This document shows, piece after piece, positions 16,111-23,876 of a stretch of 64,000 nucleotides of DNA. Made by a program: the position numbers and the translations under genes. Each line of letters begins with the position of its first letter. The stretch's first letter is position 1. The DNA comes from Solirubrum koreensis (GTDB taxonomy: Bacteria; Bacteroidota; Bacteroidia; Cytophagales; Hymenobacteraceae). A model generated the notes under the pieces. That model saw nothing but the letters and a program-made list of their open reading frames with translations. It was not told the DNA's origin and did no database searches. The stretch covers positions 1-64,000 of the forward strand of contig NZ_BAABHA010000015.1 in NCBI RefSeq assembly GCF_039541855.1, in the 5' to 3' direction.

Positions 16111-16200
16111 AGGCAAAAACGGTAGCGGAGCAGTAACGCCCGATGCGGCCCCAAAATAGGGGAGAAAACGGCCGGATATGATGCATGTTACACCGAGCCC

Positions 16201-16212
16201 TGACGAATGTCA
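16201..16212. promoter_or_regulatory. Crp/Fnr-type palindrome between kinase and thioredoxin-like genes
   Basis: TGACGAATGTCA fits TGAY-N4-RTCA and, read on the minus strand (TGACATTCGTCA), differs from the ccoNO site at one base. On the plus strand a near-consensus -7 box TACTATTG lies at 16242-16249, 42.5 bases from the centre, so the spacing differs by six bases from the cco promoters. It could serve the thioredoxin-like gene, the kinase-regulator unit, or both. Confidence 0.5.
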
Positions 16213-16268
16213 TAGAAAGCGGCCCCCGAATGCGGCAATTTTACTATTGCATTGTAGCCTGTACCCTC

Positions 16269-16619
16269 ATGACCACGCCTCAACCCAAATCACTCCTGCC
16301 GATTTCCGACGCGGCCATGCTGCTGGTGTTGCTCCCGGTCTCGGGTCAGCTCAAGGCCAGCAGCTCCGCGTCGCTCGACCGGCTTCAGCAGCGCCTTGGA
16401 GCGGCGGTTCGCATTATGAAAATCGATGAAGCCACGCATCCGGCCGTAGTGCGCAGCTTCCACGCCACCGAGCTACCGGCCTGCGTACTGGTTCGGCAGG
16501 GCATTGAACTGTGGAGGCAACCCGGCCTGCCCGAGGAAGAAAACGCCATTACCTTGTTGCTGAGCCAGCTCGACCCGGTTGAGCCCCCGCCTCAACTGCA
16601 ACCCACTCTGTCCCCGTAA
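16269..16619 (+). CDS. small thioredoxin-fold-like protein without redox cysteines
   Basis: The product is about 116 residues. Its pattern, an A-M-L-L-V-L-L-P start, an amphipathic helix, R-I-M-K-I-D, then E-L-P-A-C-V-L-V-R-Q-G-I-E-L-W-R-Q-P-G-L, resembles a thioredoxin fold with the cis-proline region L-P-A-C-V. There is no C-x-x-C motif, so it is unlikely to be a disulfide reductase. The ATG at 16269 is chosen because a -7 box lies at 16242-16249. It is divergent from the kinase gene and shares the Crp/Fnr-like site. Function is unknown; a proline-rich tail ends the protein. Confidence 0.6.
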   Translation: MTTPQPKSLLPISDAAMLLVLLPVSGQLKASSSASLDRLQQRLGAAVRIMKIDEATHPAVVRSFHATELPACVLVRQGIELWRQPGLPEEENAITLLLSQLDPVEPPPQLQPTLSP

Positions 16620-16955
16620 ACCGGCCGTGCCTTCTTACGGGAAACGCAGGAACGCAGCAAAGGCTTCGAGCGCGACTATTGGGGCGTGAGCAACCGCCAA
16701 GGACTGGAATGGATTCTAGCGAACGACTCTTCGGCAACCATCACCGTATCGGCAGACCATCCCGTAGTCGCCTACAATATCCTGATTCTATCGGCCGAGC
16801 AGCGCGCCCGGCTGGTGGTGGTGCCGCCGGGCGAAGGCACGTACTTTCTGGCCTTCTACCGCTGCTGGCCGTACCCGTCGTACGAAGGCCGCGGTTGGGA
16901 AGTTCACGCCGAATACAGCAACGGGGTGAAGATTCTATCGGTCATGAAAAGGTAA
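16620..16955 (+). pseudogene. 3' remnant of a GT39-type membrane glycosyltransferase
   Basis: Directly after the preceding stop, and in the same frame, about 112 codons read G-F-E-R-D-Y-W-G-V-S-N-R-Q-G-L-E-W-I-L and end in G-V-K-I-L-S-V-M-K-R. This matches my knowledge of the soluble C-terminal tail of large dolichyl-phosphate-mannose-type (family 39) glycosyltransferases, which end in the same way. No membrane region precedes it and no start codon fits except a GTG at 16686 in the middle of the conserved block. It is best read as a decayed gene end; translation from the GTG as an 89-residue protein is possible but unlikely to be functional. Confidence 0.6.
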
Positions 16956-16962
16956 GGGGCCC

Positions 16963-17583
16963 TTACCGCGCAGCAGCCGGCACAGCGGCTAACATTTGCA
17001 GGTGCTCGTGCAGGCTTAACACCTGCGGCAGCAAAGGCTGTTGGTCATCGTTGTAGAGCACAAAATCGGCGCGCTGCAGCTTTTCTTCTTCGCTGAGCTG
17101 CTTGCCGATAATGCTCAACACGTCGTCGGGGGTGCGGTGCGGGTCGCGGTGCAGCACGCGGCGCTGGCGCAGTTCCTGCGGGGCATACACGGTTATTATG
17201 CGGTCGAGTTGCTTGTACGACCCCGACTCGTAGAGCAATGCGGCTTCTTTCAGCAGGTATGGGTGCCCGGCCTGTCGCTGTGCGGCGGCCCATTGCGCAA
17301 AATCTGCTCCCACGCGCGGGTGCACCAAGCTATTGAGCCGAGCCAGCTCGGCAGGGTCGTTGAAGGCTTTGGCAGCCAGGTAGGTGCGGTTTTGTTCGCC
17401 GCTGGGTAAGTAGGCTTCCGGCCCAAAGGCTGCTATAAGCTCGGCCCGCAAGGTGGCGTCGTGGCGCATTACCCATTTTGCGCGGGTATCGGCATCATAC
17501 ACGGGTACACCCAAAGTGGCGAACAGGCGGCAAACCACCGTTTTACCCGAACCAATTCCGCCGGTAATACCTACCTGAAGCAT
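16963..17583 (-). CDS. coaE: dephospho-CoA kinase
   Basis: The 206-residue protein starts with the nucleotide-binding loop G-I-T-G-G-I-G-S-G-K-T (5-15) and V-Y-D-A-D near 29, both typical of CoaE, and carries the L-x-x-x-R-x-L-x-R-D lid region (near 150). It phosphorylates dephospho-CoA in the last step of coenzyme A synthesis. It follows the ybbR-like gene with a three-base gap, an arrangement common in Bacteroidota. panC and panD, earlier steps of the same pathway, lie at the far end of the window. Confidence 0.93.
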   Translation of the reverse strand: MLQVGITGGIGSGKTVVCRLFATLGVPVYDADTRAKWVMRHDATLRAELIAAFGPEAYLPSGEQNRTYLAAKAFNDPAELARLNSLVHPRVGADFAQWAAAQRQAGHPYLLKEAALLYESGSYKQLDRIITVYAPQELRQRRVLHRDPHRTPDDVLSIIGKQLSEEEKLQRADFVLYNDDQQPLLPQVLSLHEHLQMLAAVPAAAR

Positions 17584-17586
17584 ACG

Positions 17587-18567
17587 CTAGTTTGGTGAGG
17601 TTTCGGCCGGAAGCACTGACAGCCGCAGGGCGGGAGTTAAAATACGGGCACCGCGTACTGCGGTCGGCAGCGGCATAAGCACCGGCTGCAGTACCGAGTC
17701 AGATTCGCCCAGTTGGCGGTAATCCACCAGCACGCGCACCTGCGAGGCGCTTATACGGGCGCTGTCTTCGGCGAAATATTGTACCTGCACTGGTACCCGC
17801 GCGGGTTTTAGGCGGTAGTTTAAAGCAAGGGGGAAATTGCGGGCTTCTGGCACTACACGCACCACGCGGGTGAGTAAGGGCCGGGGCTGCAGCTTTACGC
17901 GCACCTCGGCAACGTTAGTTTCTACCAATGCCGGTCCCCCAATGGGGACAATAATGCTTCCCTCGCTGCTACCAGCTGGCGCTTGCGGCAAATGCACTGG
18001 GTACGGGCTGGGCAAGCTGGCAATGGTGCTGGCCGGCCCCCGGAAGGTTATACTGGTAGGCGTAAAACTGGCCGCAAAAGGCAACGCCGAGCCGTCGGCG
18101 GCGGGGCTTAAACGCAACGGCAGGCGGCGCTCCACCAGCTTTTCGAACTCGAAGTAGAGCGAATCGGTGAGGATGGCGTTTAGCTGCAGGCCCTCCATCG
18201 TTACAATTAAGGCGGGGCGCAACGTGCCACCAGGCAAAGAACGGCTAACGGGCAGACGGCGCACGGTTACCTCGGCCGGCCGGACCTCGAAGCCCAGGGA
18301 ATTGCGCAATAGCTTCCAGCCCCGCCCGGTTACCTGCACCGAAATATGTTCTTCCAGCGGCCGTACCGGGATGTACTGCGTGGCGTCGTAGTTCCACTGC
18401 AGCGGGTAGCTGATGCGGGTGGTGTACGTTTTATTGAGGGCGTTTAACAGCCACAACGTTACCGCCGCCAGCAGGCAACTCGTTACCACACGCCAGAAGC
18501 TGCGCTCAGGTTCCGAGAGCGGCCGAACGAACCATTGAACCAGCGTACGGGCACGTTGCAGCGGCAT
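17587..18567 (-). CDS. YbbR-like domain protein
   Basis: The 326-residue product has an N-terminal membrane helix (about 25-45) and extracytoplasmic beta-rich repeats of the YbbR type. These are recognisable by R-P-L-E-E-H-I-S-V-Q-V-T-G-R-G and later I-T-F-R-G-P-A and V-P-V-Q-V-Q-Y segments. Members such as CdaR of Firmicutes regulate a diadenylate cyclase, but no cyclase gene is adjacent here, so the role is open. It is transcribed with coaE and probably yajC. Confidence 0.8.
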   Translation of the reverse strand: MPLQRARTLVQWFVRPLSEPERSFWRVVTSCLLAAVTLWLLNALNKTYTTRISYPLQWNYDATQYIPVRPLEEHISVQVTGRGWKLLRNSLGFEVRPAEVTVRRLPVSRSLPGGTLRPALIVTMEGLQLNAILTDSLYFEFEKLVERRLPLRLSPAADGSALPFAASFTPTSITFRGPASTIASLPSPYPVHLPQAPAGSSEGSIIVPIGGPALVETNVAEVRVKLQPRPLLTRVVRVVPEARNFPLALNYRLKPARVPVQVQYFAEDSARISASQVRVLVDYRQLGESDSVLQPVLMPLPTAVRGARILTPALRLSVLPAETSPN

Positions 18568-18641
18568 GTTTCGGTAGGGCTGAGAACGTAAAAATCAGAG
18601 CGCGACAACAGTACTTCCACCGGTACCGCGGAGGGCCAGGA

Positions 18642-18968
18642 CTAAGCAGCCGGCTCCGTAGCCGCTTTGGCGGCTGGGGTTTCCAGGGTACGGGCTATGG
18701 ACGAACGGTCAAACGTGAGACGGGTGCCGCGGTCGACTTCCAGCGTCACTTTCTCGGCGCTCAGCTCCACAATACGGCCATGCAAACCGCCAATAGTTAC
18801 TACTTGTGCGCCTTTGCTCAGGCTTTCACGGAGCTTCTTGGCATCAGCTGCCCGCTTCTGCTGGGGCCTGATCATGAAAAAGTAGAACACGCCCAACAGC
18901 AAAATGGGAAACAGCCACTGGAACGGGCTGTTCTCGGTTTGGGCCTGCAAGAGTAACGTCAGCAACAT
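18642..18968 (-). CDS. yajC: preprotein translocase subunit YajC
   Basis: This protein of about 108 residues has one N-terminal membrane helix ending in F-Y-F-F-M-I-R-P-Q-Q-K-R. Then come the conserved L-x-x-G-x-x-V-V-T-I-G-G-L-H-G and V-T-L-E-V-D-R-G-T segments of YajC, a SecDF-associated accessory subunit of the Sec translocase. The ATG at 18968 gives the normal length; an upstream ATG at 19004 would add 12 residues. The alanine-rich C-terminal tail is variable in the family. Confidence 0.92.
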   Translation of the reverse strand: MLLTLLLQAQTENSPFQWLFPILLLGVFYFFMIRPQQKRAADAKKLRESLSKGAQVVTIGGLHGRIVELSAEKVTLEVDRGTRLTFDRSSIARTLETPAAKAATEPAA

Positions 18969-19064
18969 GGGAGGGGCAATTTTGAAGAGAAGGGAAGGCA
19001 GCAATGCCGGAAAGCAGAGTTAGGAATGTTCAAACCACTTCTGCCCCGCTTCCCGGCTGTTTAC

Positions 19065-19583
19065 CTACTGCGCAACGGGGCCTTGGCTGCCGTCGCCCAA
19101 AATGTTGCCGCGAATGGCAAGCTGGGTGATGCTCGGCTGGGTGTTAGCCCGAATGGTAATCTGCTTGTTCTGGATGCCGGTTTTGCCGTGGGCGTCGAAC
19201 TGCACTTCAATGGTGCCTTTCTTGCCGGGAGCTACCGGGTCTTTGGGCCAGCTGGGCACGGTGCAGCCGCAGGTGGCTTGGGCGTTTTCGATGAGCAGTG
19301 GCGTTTTGCCGGTGTTGGTAAACTCAAAGGTGTGCTTCACCACCGAGTTGGCCGGAATGTCCTTGAAGTCGTGCTCCGTTTCGGTGAAGGTCATCACCGG
19401 GGCATTGGGGTTGGGGGCTTCGGTTTCGGCGGCCACGTTGGGGTTGTCCACCACCGGGTTAGCGGCGGCTTCGGTGGCGGCAGCGTTCATGCCGGCTTCG
19501 CCAACTTCGCTTTTGTCCTGATTGCAGGCGCCGGTTAGCAGCGTGGCTGCTACCAGCATGGTTGAAAAAAAGGTGCGTTTCAT
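19065..19583 (-). CDS. DUF1573 lipoprotein
   Basis: The 172-residue product has a lipoprotein signal (L-L-T-G-A-C, cysteine near 20), an alanine/proline-rich linker, and a DUF1573 domain. Its hallmarks are F-T-E-T-E-H-D-F-K-D-I, F-x-F-T-N-T-G-K-x-P-L, and A-x-A-T-C-G-C-T-V-P-x-W. The domain has an immunoglobulin-like fold; its function is unknown. The order nusB, DUF1573, yajC, ybbR, coaE is widely kept in Bacteroidota, though here isocitrate dehydrogenase and a YtxH gene are inserted. ATG at 19583. Confidence 0.88.
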   Translation of the reverse strand: MKRTFFSTMLVAATLLTGACNQDKSEVGEAGMNAAATEAAANPVVDNPNVAAETEAPNPNAPVMTFTETEHDFKDIPANSVVKHTFEFTNTGKTPLLIENAQATCGCTVPSWPKDPVAPGKKGTIEVQFDAHGKTGIQNKQITIRANTQPSITQLAIRGNILGDGSQGPVAQ

Positions 19584-19683
19584 GCGAGTGTAATAAAGAA
19601 AAAAGCCGCGCCGCCCTTTTCCGGCGGCGCGGCGGGTTCCGTCCGCTAAGATACGCGACAACAGCCGCGCGTCTAGTGCGGCT

Positions 19684-20691
19684 TTACTTTAGGTTGTTGA
19701 TAACGTTTTGAGCGAATTGCTGGGTTGAAGCCGATCCGCCCAGGTCGCCGGTGCATTGCTCGCGGTGGCGCAGGGTTTCGTTCAGCGCCGCTTCAATGCG
19801 TTTGGCTTGAGTATGCTCGCCCAAATGCTCCAGCATAAGCAGCGCTGAGCGCAAAAGGGCCGTGGGGTTGGCAATGCCTTTGCCGGCAATGTCCGGCGCC
19901 GAGCCGTGCACGGCTTCAAAAATGGCCATGTCGTCGCCGATGTTGGCACCGGCCACCACGCCCAAACCGCCCACTAGGCCAGCCAACAAATCCGAAAGGA
20001 TGTCGCCGAAGAGGTTGGTCGTTACAATTACATCGAACTGCTCTGGCTTGATAACCAGCTGCATGCACATGTTGTCGATGATCTTGTCTTCGTACTGAAT
20101 GTGCGGAAACTCACGCGAAGCTTCCTGGGCCGCGTTCAGCATGAGCGTGCCGGCCATTTTTAGAATGTTGGCCTTGTGAGCCAGCGTTACCTTTTTGCGG
20201 CCGTGCTTAGCGGCGTAAGCAAAGGCGGCGCGGCAAATTTTGCGCGAGCCTTCCACCGAAATGCGGTTAAACGAGTCGGCAATGCCGCGTTGCTCATCGT
20301 ACACTTCTAGACCGGAATACAGGCCCTCGGTGTTTTCGCGGAACAACACCACGTCAATACCCGACTCGGCGTAGCGCGAGGCAATGCCTTCGGTGGTTTT
20401 AGCCGGGCGCAGGTTTTGGTACAGGTCGTACTTCTGGCGCAGCGTTACGTTAATGGAGCGGAAGCCCTTGCCTACCGGCGTGGTAATAGGGCCTTTCAGG
20501 CCTACGCGGTTTTTCTCCAGCGAATCGAACAACGCCTGGGGCAATAGCTCGCCGCTCTGGTCGAAGGTGGTCTGGCCCGCGTTCTGCTCTTCCCACTGCA
20601 CCGGCACCTGAGCCGCCGTGAAAATATCTTGTACCGCGCGGGTAATTTCCGGCCCGATGCCGTCGCCGGGGATGAGGGTTATTGTATGCAT
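19684..20691 (-). CDS. NAD-type isocitrate dehydrogenase
   Basis: The 335-residue protein opens with I-T-L-I-P-G-D-G-I-G-P-E-I and has the substrate loop with S-I-N-V-T-L-R-Q-K-Y-D-L-Y-Q-N-L-R-P, F-R-E-N-T-E-G-L-Y near 120, catalytic K in V-T-L-A-H-K-A-N-I-L-K, and the nucleotide-binding H-G-S-A-P-D-I-A-G-K-G-I-A-N-P. The F-R-E-N-T-E motif and length point to the short mitochondrial-like isocitrate dehydrogenase family rather than isopropylmalate dehydrogenase. It oxidises isocitrate to 2-oxoglutarate in the citric acid cycle. ATG at 20691; the frame extends upstream through a repeat and is not coding there. Confidence 0.9.
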   Translation of the reverse strand: MHTITLIPGDGIGPEITRAVQDIFTAAQVPVQWEEQNAGQTTFDQSGELLPQALFDSLEKNRVGLKGPITTPVGKGFRSINVTLRQKYDLYQNLRPAKTTEGIASRYAESGIDVVLFRENTEGLYSGLEVYDEQRGIADSFNRISVEGSRKICRAAFAYAAKHGRKKVTLAHKANILKMAGTLMLNAAQEASREFPHIQYEDKIIDNMCMQLVIKPEQFDVIVTTNLFGDILSDLLAGLVGGLGVVAGANIGDDMAIFEAVHGSAPDIAGKGIANPTALLRSALLMLEHLGEHTQAKRIEAALNETLRHREQCTGDLGGSASTQQFAQNVINNLK

Positions 20692-20741
20692 TCGTGCTTG
20701 ATGTGGGAAATGCTGGGTAAGGGAAATGCAGGAATGAAAAA

Positions 20742-20794
20742 TGTGTCGAACATGCCGCGGGCGTCTTCCGACGGTCCTAAACATGTTCAACACA
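20742..20794. repeat. intergenic inverted repeat upstream of isocitrate dehydrogenase
   Basis: TGTGTCGAACATG (20742-20754) and CATGTTCAACACA (20782-20794) form 13-base arms with one mismatch, around an inner short stem CGTC/GACG. It sits between the YtxH gene and isocitrate dehydrogenase. It may be a dispersed repeat, a terminator without T-run, or a regulatory site. Confidence 0.55.
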
Positions 20795-20812
20795 TTATTT
20801 CCTTTCTCTCAT

Positions 20813-21127
20813 TTACAAGGCCGTTCGGCGCGAGTTGATCTGATTAATGAGCTGGTCTACGTCGCCGAGCAGCTGTTCGGCTTTGTCTTTGGCGTCGCGA
20901 ATTACGCGCTGTCCCTCGGCCCGGGCCGACGAAGGACCTTCGTCGACGCGGCTGGTTACGAGGCCTTCGGTGAGGTCGGCCAGAATTTCGCGGTACCGCT
21001 CCAGCTGGTAGCTAAGCCAATTACGGGTTTCGCGTCCTTTTTCGGGAGCGTACAAAAGCGCGACGGCCGAACCGGCCAGAGCGCCGGTTACGAAGCACAA
21101 AATGCCGGTAGTGGTTTTGCTGGGCAT
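20813..21127 (-). CDS. YtxH-like membrane protein
   Basis: The 104-residue protein has an N-terminal membrane helix with G-A-L-A-G-S-A-V-A-L-L-Y-A-P-E-K-G-R-E-T-R, the hallmark of YtxH domains, followed by an alpha-helical, charged region. Such proteins are linked to general stress and envelope function; no biochemical role is known. The ATG at 21127 is chosen over one six codons upstream because it gives the usual family N-terminus. Confidence 0.8.
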   Translation of the reverse strand: MPSKTTTGILCFVTGALAGSAVALLYAPEKGRETRNWLSYQLERYREILADLTEGLVTSRVDEGPSSARAEGQRVIRDAKDKAEQLLGDVDQLINQINSRRTAL

Positions 21128-21227
21128 AAGGCGGAAGGAGAACAAGTGGGGAAACAGACGTCAGGGACCCGACAAAAGCTCAACGGCGGCCGCCCGGCCG
21201 GGGTTGCCGACCGACGGGCTGCGCAGG

Positions 21228-22442
21228 TTACTGGTTGTCCAGCAAACCGCGGCCCGACTTGCGGATGGCGCCGCTGGCCATCAAGTCCTGCGCCAATTTA
21301 TCCAGAATACCGTTGATGAACTGCTTGCTTTTGGGCGTGCTGTAGAGTTTGCTGATTTCAATGTACTCGTTGATGGTCACTTTCACCGGAATAGACCGGA
21401 ACAAGTGCATTTCGCAGAGGGCCATTTTCAGGATAATCTTATCGAGCAGGGCCACGCGCTCTACGTCCCAGTTCTGTACCGCACCGCTGATGAGGGCTTC
21501 GTAGTTCGCATCCTCCACAAGCGTTTGCTTGTAAAGGGTTTCGGCAAACTCCTTGTCTTCCTTCCAGTTAGCCGAAAGCGACAACAGCTCCATGTTTTCG
21601 TCGGCGGCCTCGTCGAGCATCTTCAGCGTCTTCACCACCAGGTTCTTGACGATGGAGCGGTTCTCTTCCCAGTTCAAATCGTCTTCCTCCAAACGCGCCG
21701 GCAAAGCCGTGCCCTTGAAAACGAACGTTTTGTAGAGGTACTTGAGAAATTCCTGCTCGGCGGCGTAATCCGGGGCCGCGCCTTCAATGGCCGACGCGCC
21801 TTCCAGGTAGCTACGCAGCTCGGTGTCGTTGCGCATTTCGTTACGCCAAGCCTGGCGCAGAGCGTCCATTTCGTCTTCGCCCGCCCACTGCTGCGTGCGC
21901 CGAATGGTTAGCTCCTGCAGCTGCTTGTTGGCCGTGAGCTTGTGCAGCACCGGGTTGTTTTCCAGGCGCGTAGTGTCCACGGTTTCGGTCGAGGCGGTGA
22001 AGCGGCGGGCTTCGCGGCTCTTCTCGTCTTCCAACACCTGCAGCAAGGCAGCGGGCAGGTTCAGCAAATGCACGTACTGATCGTGGATGCTCTCGGTGGC
22101 GTGCAGCATCTGGTTCATGAAGAAGGTCGTCTCCTTCTGCACCTGCTTTTGGTAGTACCGAACGGCGTCGTCCACGGCATCCTGCACGTCTTTGTCGTCG
22201 GAGGCCTCAATGTCGGGCGTTTTGCCGGCCACATGGGCGGTGTGCCACTCGCGGAACGTAGCGTCGGCCATTTTCTGCTGGCCCTGCAGCAGGCGCTTGT
22301 CCTGCGGCTGCATCGAGTTCAGGTCGGGCTGAAACGCGTCGCTGATGCGGTCGAGAGCCAACGAATAATCGGACCCAATGGCCTGTTCATAGGCGTACAG
22401 GGCCTGCATGACCTTAATACGAAGCGTGCGACGGTTGAGCAT
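21228..22442 (-). CDS. nusB: transcription antitermination factor NusB, long form
   Basis: The 404-residue protein begins M-L-N-R-R-T-L-R-I-K-V-M-Q-A-L-Y-A-Y, and its C-terminal 140 residues form the NusB fold, with V-A-L-L-D-K-I-I-L-K-M-A-L-C-E-M and I-P-V-K-V-T-I-N-E-Y-I-E-I-S-K. Classical NusB is about 140 residues; the long N-terminal extension is usual in Bacteroidota. NusB binds boxA RNA during rRNA transcription; a boxA-like sequence is noted in the rRNA leader at the left edge of this window. Confidence 0.9.
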   Translation of the reverse strand: MLNRRTLRIKVMQALYAYEQAIGSDYSLALDRISDAFQPDLNSMQPQDKRLLQGQQKMADATFREWHTAHVAGKTPDIEASDDKDVQDAVDDAVRYYQKQVQKETTFFMNQMLHATESIHDQYVHLLNLPAALLQVLEDEKSREARRFTASTETVDTTRLENNPVLHKLTANKQLQELTIRRTQQWAGEDEMDALRQAWRNEMRNDTELRSYLEGASAIEGAAPDYAAEQEFLKYLYKTFVFKGTALPARLEEDDLNWEENRSIVKNLVVKTLKMLDEAADENMELLSLSANWKEDKEFAETLYKQTLVEDANYEALISGAVQNWDVERVALLDKIILKMALCEMHLFRSIPVKVTINEYIEISKLYSTPKSKQFINGILDKLAQDLMASGAIRKSGRGLLDNQ

Positions 22443-22448
22443 TCTGTT

Positions 22449-22535
22449 GAGTTGTCAGTTGGTAGTTGCCAGTTGTGAGCTGCTAGTCCAATCCGTTGAA
22501 ATGACTAACAACCGACAACTGGCAACCGACAACCG
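22449..22535. repeat. degenerate CAACTGGCAAC inverted repeat
   Basis: The nusB to leucine-dehydrogenase spacer is made almost wholly of AACTGACAAC-like units in inverted arrangement. The left side reads, on the minus strand, CAACTGGCAACTACCAACTG, and the right side reads CAACTGGCAACCGACAACCG. This low-complexity repeat type occurs in many bacterial genomes without known function. Confidence 0.65.
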
Positions 22536-22539
22536 GAAA

Positions 22540-23631
22540 TTAGTACGTCGACTTCACCTTGCCGATGGCGGCGATGCGCTCCTTGGCAATCTGCGTGGCA
22601 GCTTGCTGGGGGTGCAGACCTTCCTTCTCGGCTTTGTTAAGCACTTGCAGGGTGTAGTCGTAAATTTTTTCGGTTTGCGTGAGGGCACCCTGGCGGCTGC
22701 TGCCTACTACTTCGGAGTACACGTTGATCAGGCCACCGGCGTTGATCAGGAAGTCGGGGGCGTAAATGATGCCTTTCTGCACCAGCGCCGGGCCGTGCAC
22801 GTGCTCGTCCTTCAGCTGGTTGTTGGCGCAGCCGGCCACTACCTGGCACTTCAGGCGCGAAAGGGTATCGTCGTTGAGGGTAGCACCCAAGGCGCAAGGC
22901 GAGTAGATGTCTACGTCCTGGTCGTAGATTTCTTCCAGGCCCACAGCTTTGGCGCCGAAACGGGCGGCGGCCTCCTCGGCACGCTCGGTGTAGTAGTCGG
23001 TCAGCACGATTTCGGCGCCTTCTTTCACCAGGTACTCCATCAAATAGGTACCCACGTGGCCCACACCTTGTACAGCTACGCGCTTGCCGGCAAGGCTATC
23101 CGAGCCGAACGCCTTCTTAGCGGCGGCCTTCATGCCCATGTAGGTACCGAAAGCCGTTACCGGCGACGGGTCGCCGGAGCCGCCCATCGTTTCGGGCAGG
23201 CCTGCTACGTGCTTGGTTTCCATCCGGATGTACTCCATGTCCTTGGTGGTCATGTTCACATCTTCGGCGGTGATGTACTTGCCGTTCAGGTTCTGCACGA
23301 AGCGGCCGAACTTGCGCAGCAGTGCCTCATTTTTCTGCGTTTTGGCGTCGCCGATAATCACGGCCTTGCCACCACCCAGGTTCAGGCCCGAAATAGCAGC
23401 CTTGTAGGTCATGCCGCGCGAAAGGCGCAGTACGTCGTTGAGGGCTTCCGCATCGGAGGCATAGTGCCACATGCGGGTGCCGCCCAGAGCCGGGCCCAGA
23501 ACCGTGTTGTGGATGCCGATGATGGCGCGCAAACCGGTTTCGTGGTCGTGGCAGTACACCACTTGCTCGTGCTGGTGCTCGGCAATTTGTCCGAAAATGC
23601 TGGTATCGGACAGGGCTTGAATCTCAACCAT
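22540..23631 (-). CDS. leucine/valine/phenylalanine-type amino acid dehydrogenase
   Basis: The 363-residue protein matches the Glu/Leu/Phe/Val dehydrogenase family. It shows L-G-P-A-L-G-G-T-R-M near 45, the catalytic lysine region N-L-G-G-G-K-A-V-I-I-G-D near 105-116, a G-x-G-x-V-G nucleotide-binding loop in V-A-V-Q-G-V-G-H-V-G, and I-Y-A-P-D-F-L-I-N-A-G-G-L-I-N-V. The branched-chain dehydrogenases have this length; leucine dehydrogenase is most likely. It reversibly deaminates branched-chain amino acids with NAD. No promoter box was found close to the ATG at 23631. Confidence 0.9.
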   Translation of the reverse strand: MVEIQALSDTSIFGQIAEHQHEQVVYCHDHETGLRAIIGIHNTVLGPALGGTRMWHYASDAEALNDVLRLSRGMTYKAAISGLNLGGGKAVIIGDAKTQKNEALLRKFGRFVQNLNGKYITAEDVNMTTKDMEYIRMETKHVAGLPETMGGSGDPSPVTAFGTYMGMKAAAKKAFGSDSLAGKRVAVQGVGHVGTYLMEYLVKEGAEIVLTDYYTERAEEAAARFGAKAVGLEEIYDQDVDIYSPCALGATLNDDTLSRLKCQVVAGCANNQLKDEHVHGPALVQKGIIYAPDFLINAGGLINVYSEVVGSSRQGALTQTEKIYDYTLQVLNKAEKEGLHPQQAATQIAKERIAAIGKVKSTY

Positions 23632-23752
23632 TGGGGAAATGAAAAAGATTGGGGAAATGTGGATGGGAGGGCGAACAGGCCGGGACGAACAGGCGTTTTG
23701 ACGGTTATACCGGTGGTACTGCTACCCCCGACACCAAAACCTGCTACTCCCG

Positions 23753-23760
23753 TACCTTTG
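23753..23760 (+). promoter_or_regulatory. -7 promoter element upstream of ABC exporter gene
   Basis: TACCTTTG is a perfect TAnnTTTG box. It lies inside the open frame that extends upstream of the ABC gene, which argues that translation begins after about 23766 rather than at the earlier ATG in that frame. Confidence 0.55.
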
Positions 23761-23876
23761 GCTACAAGGAACCACTGCCCCCTGAAACCGGCCGCAAAGG
23801 TAACCCGTTTTTCCCACTTAGGCCACCGAGGCTCTTCGCTTTCGGCCTAGGTTTCCGCCTCTATTTCCCCATTGCC

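Noticed and set aside
23649..23876. N-terminal extension of the ABC exporter from an ATG at 23649
   Set aside because: The extension has no helix or family match and contains a perfect -7 promoter box at 23753-23760.
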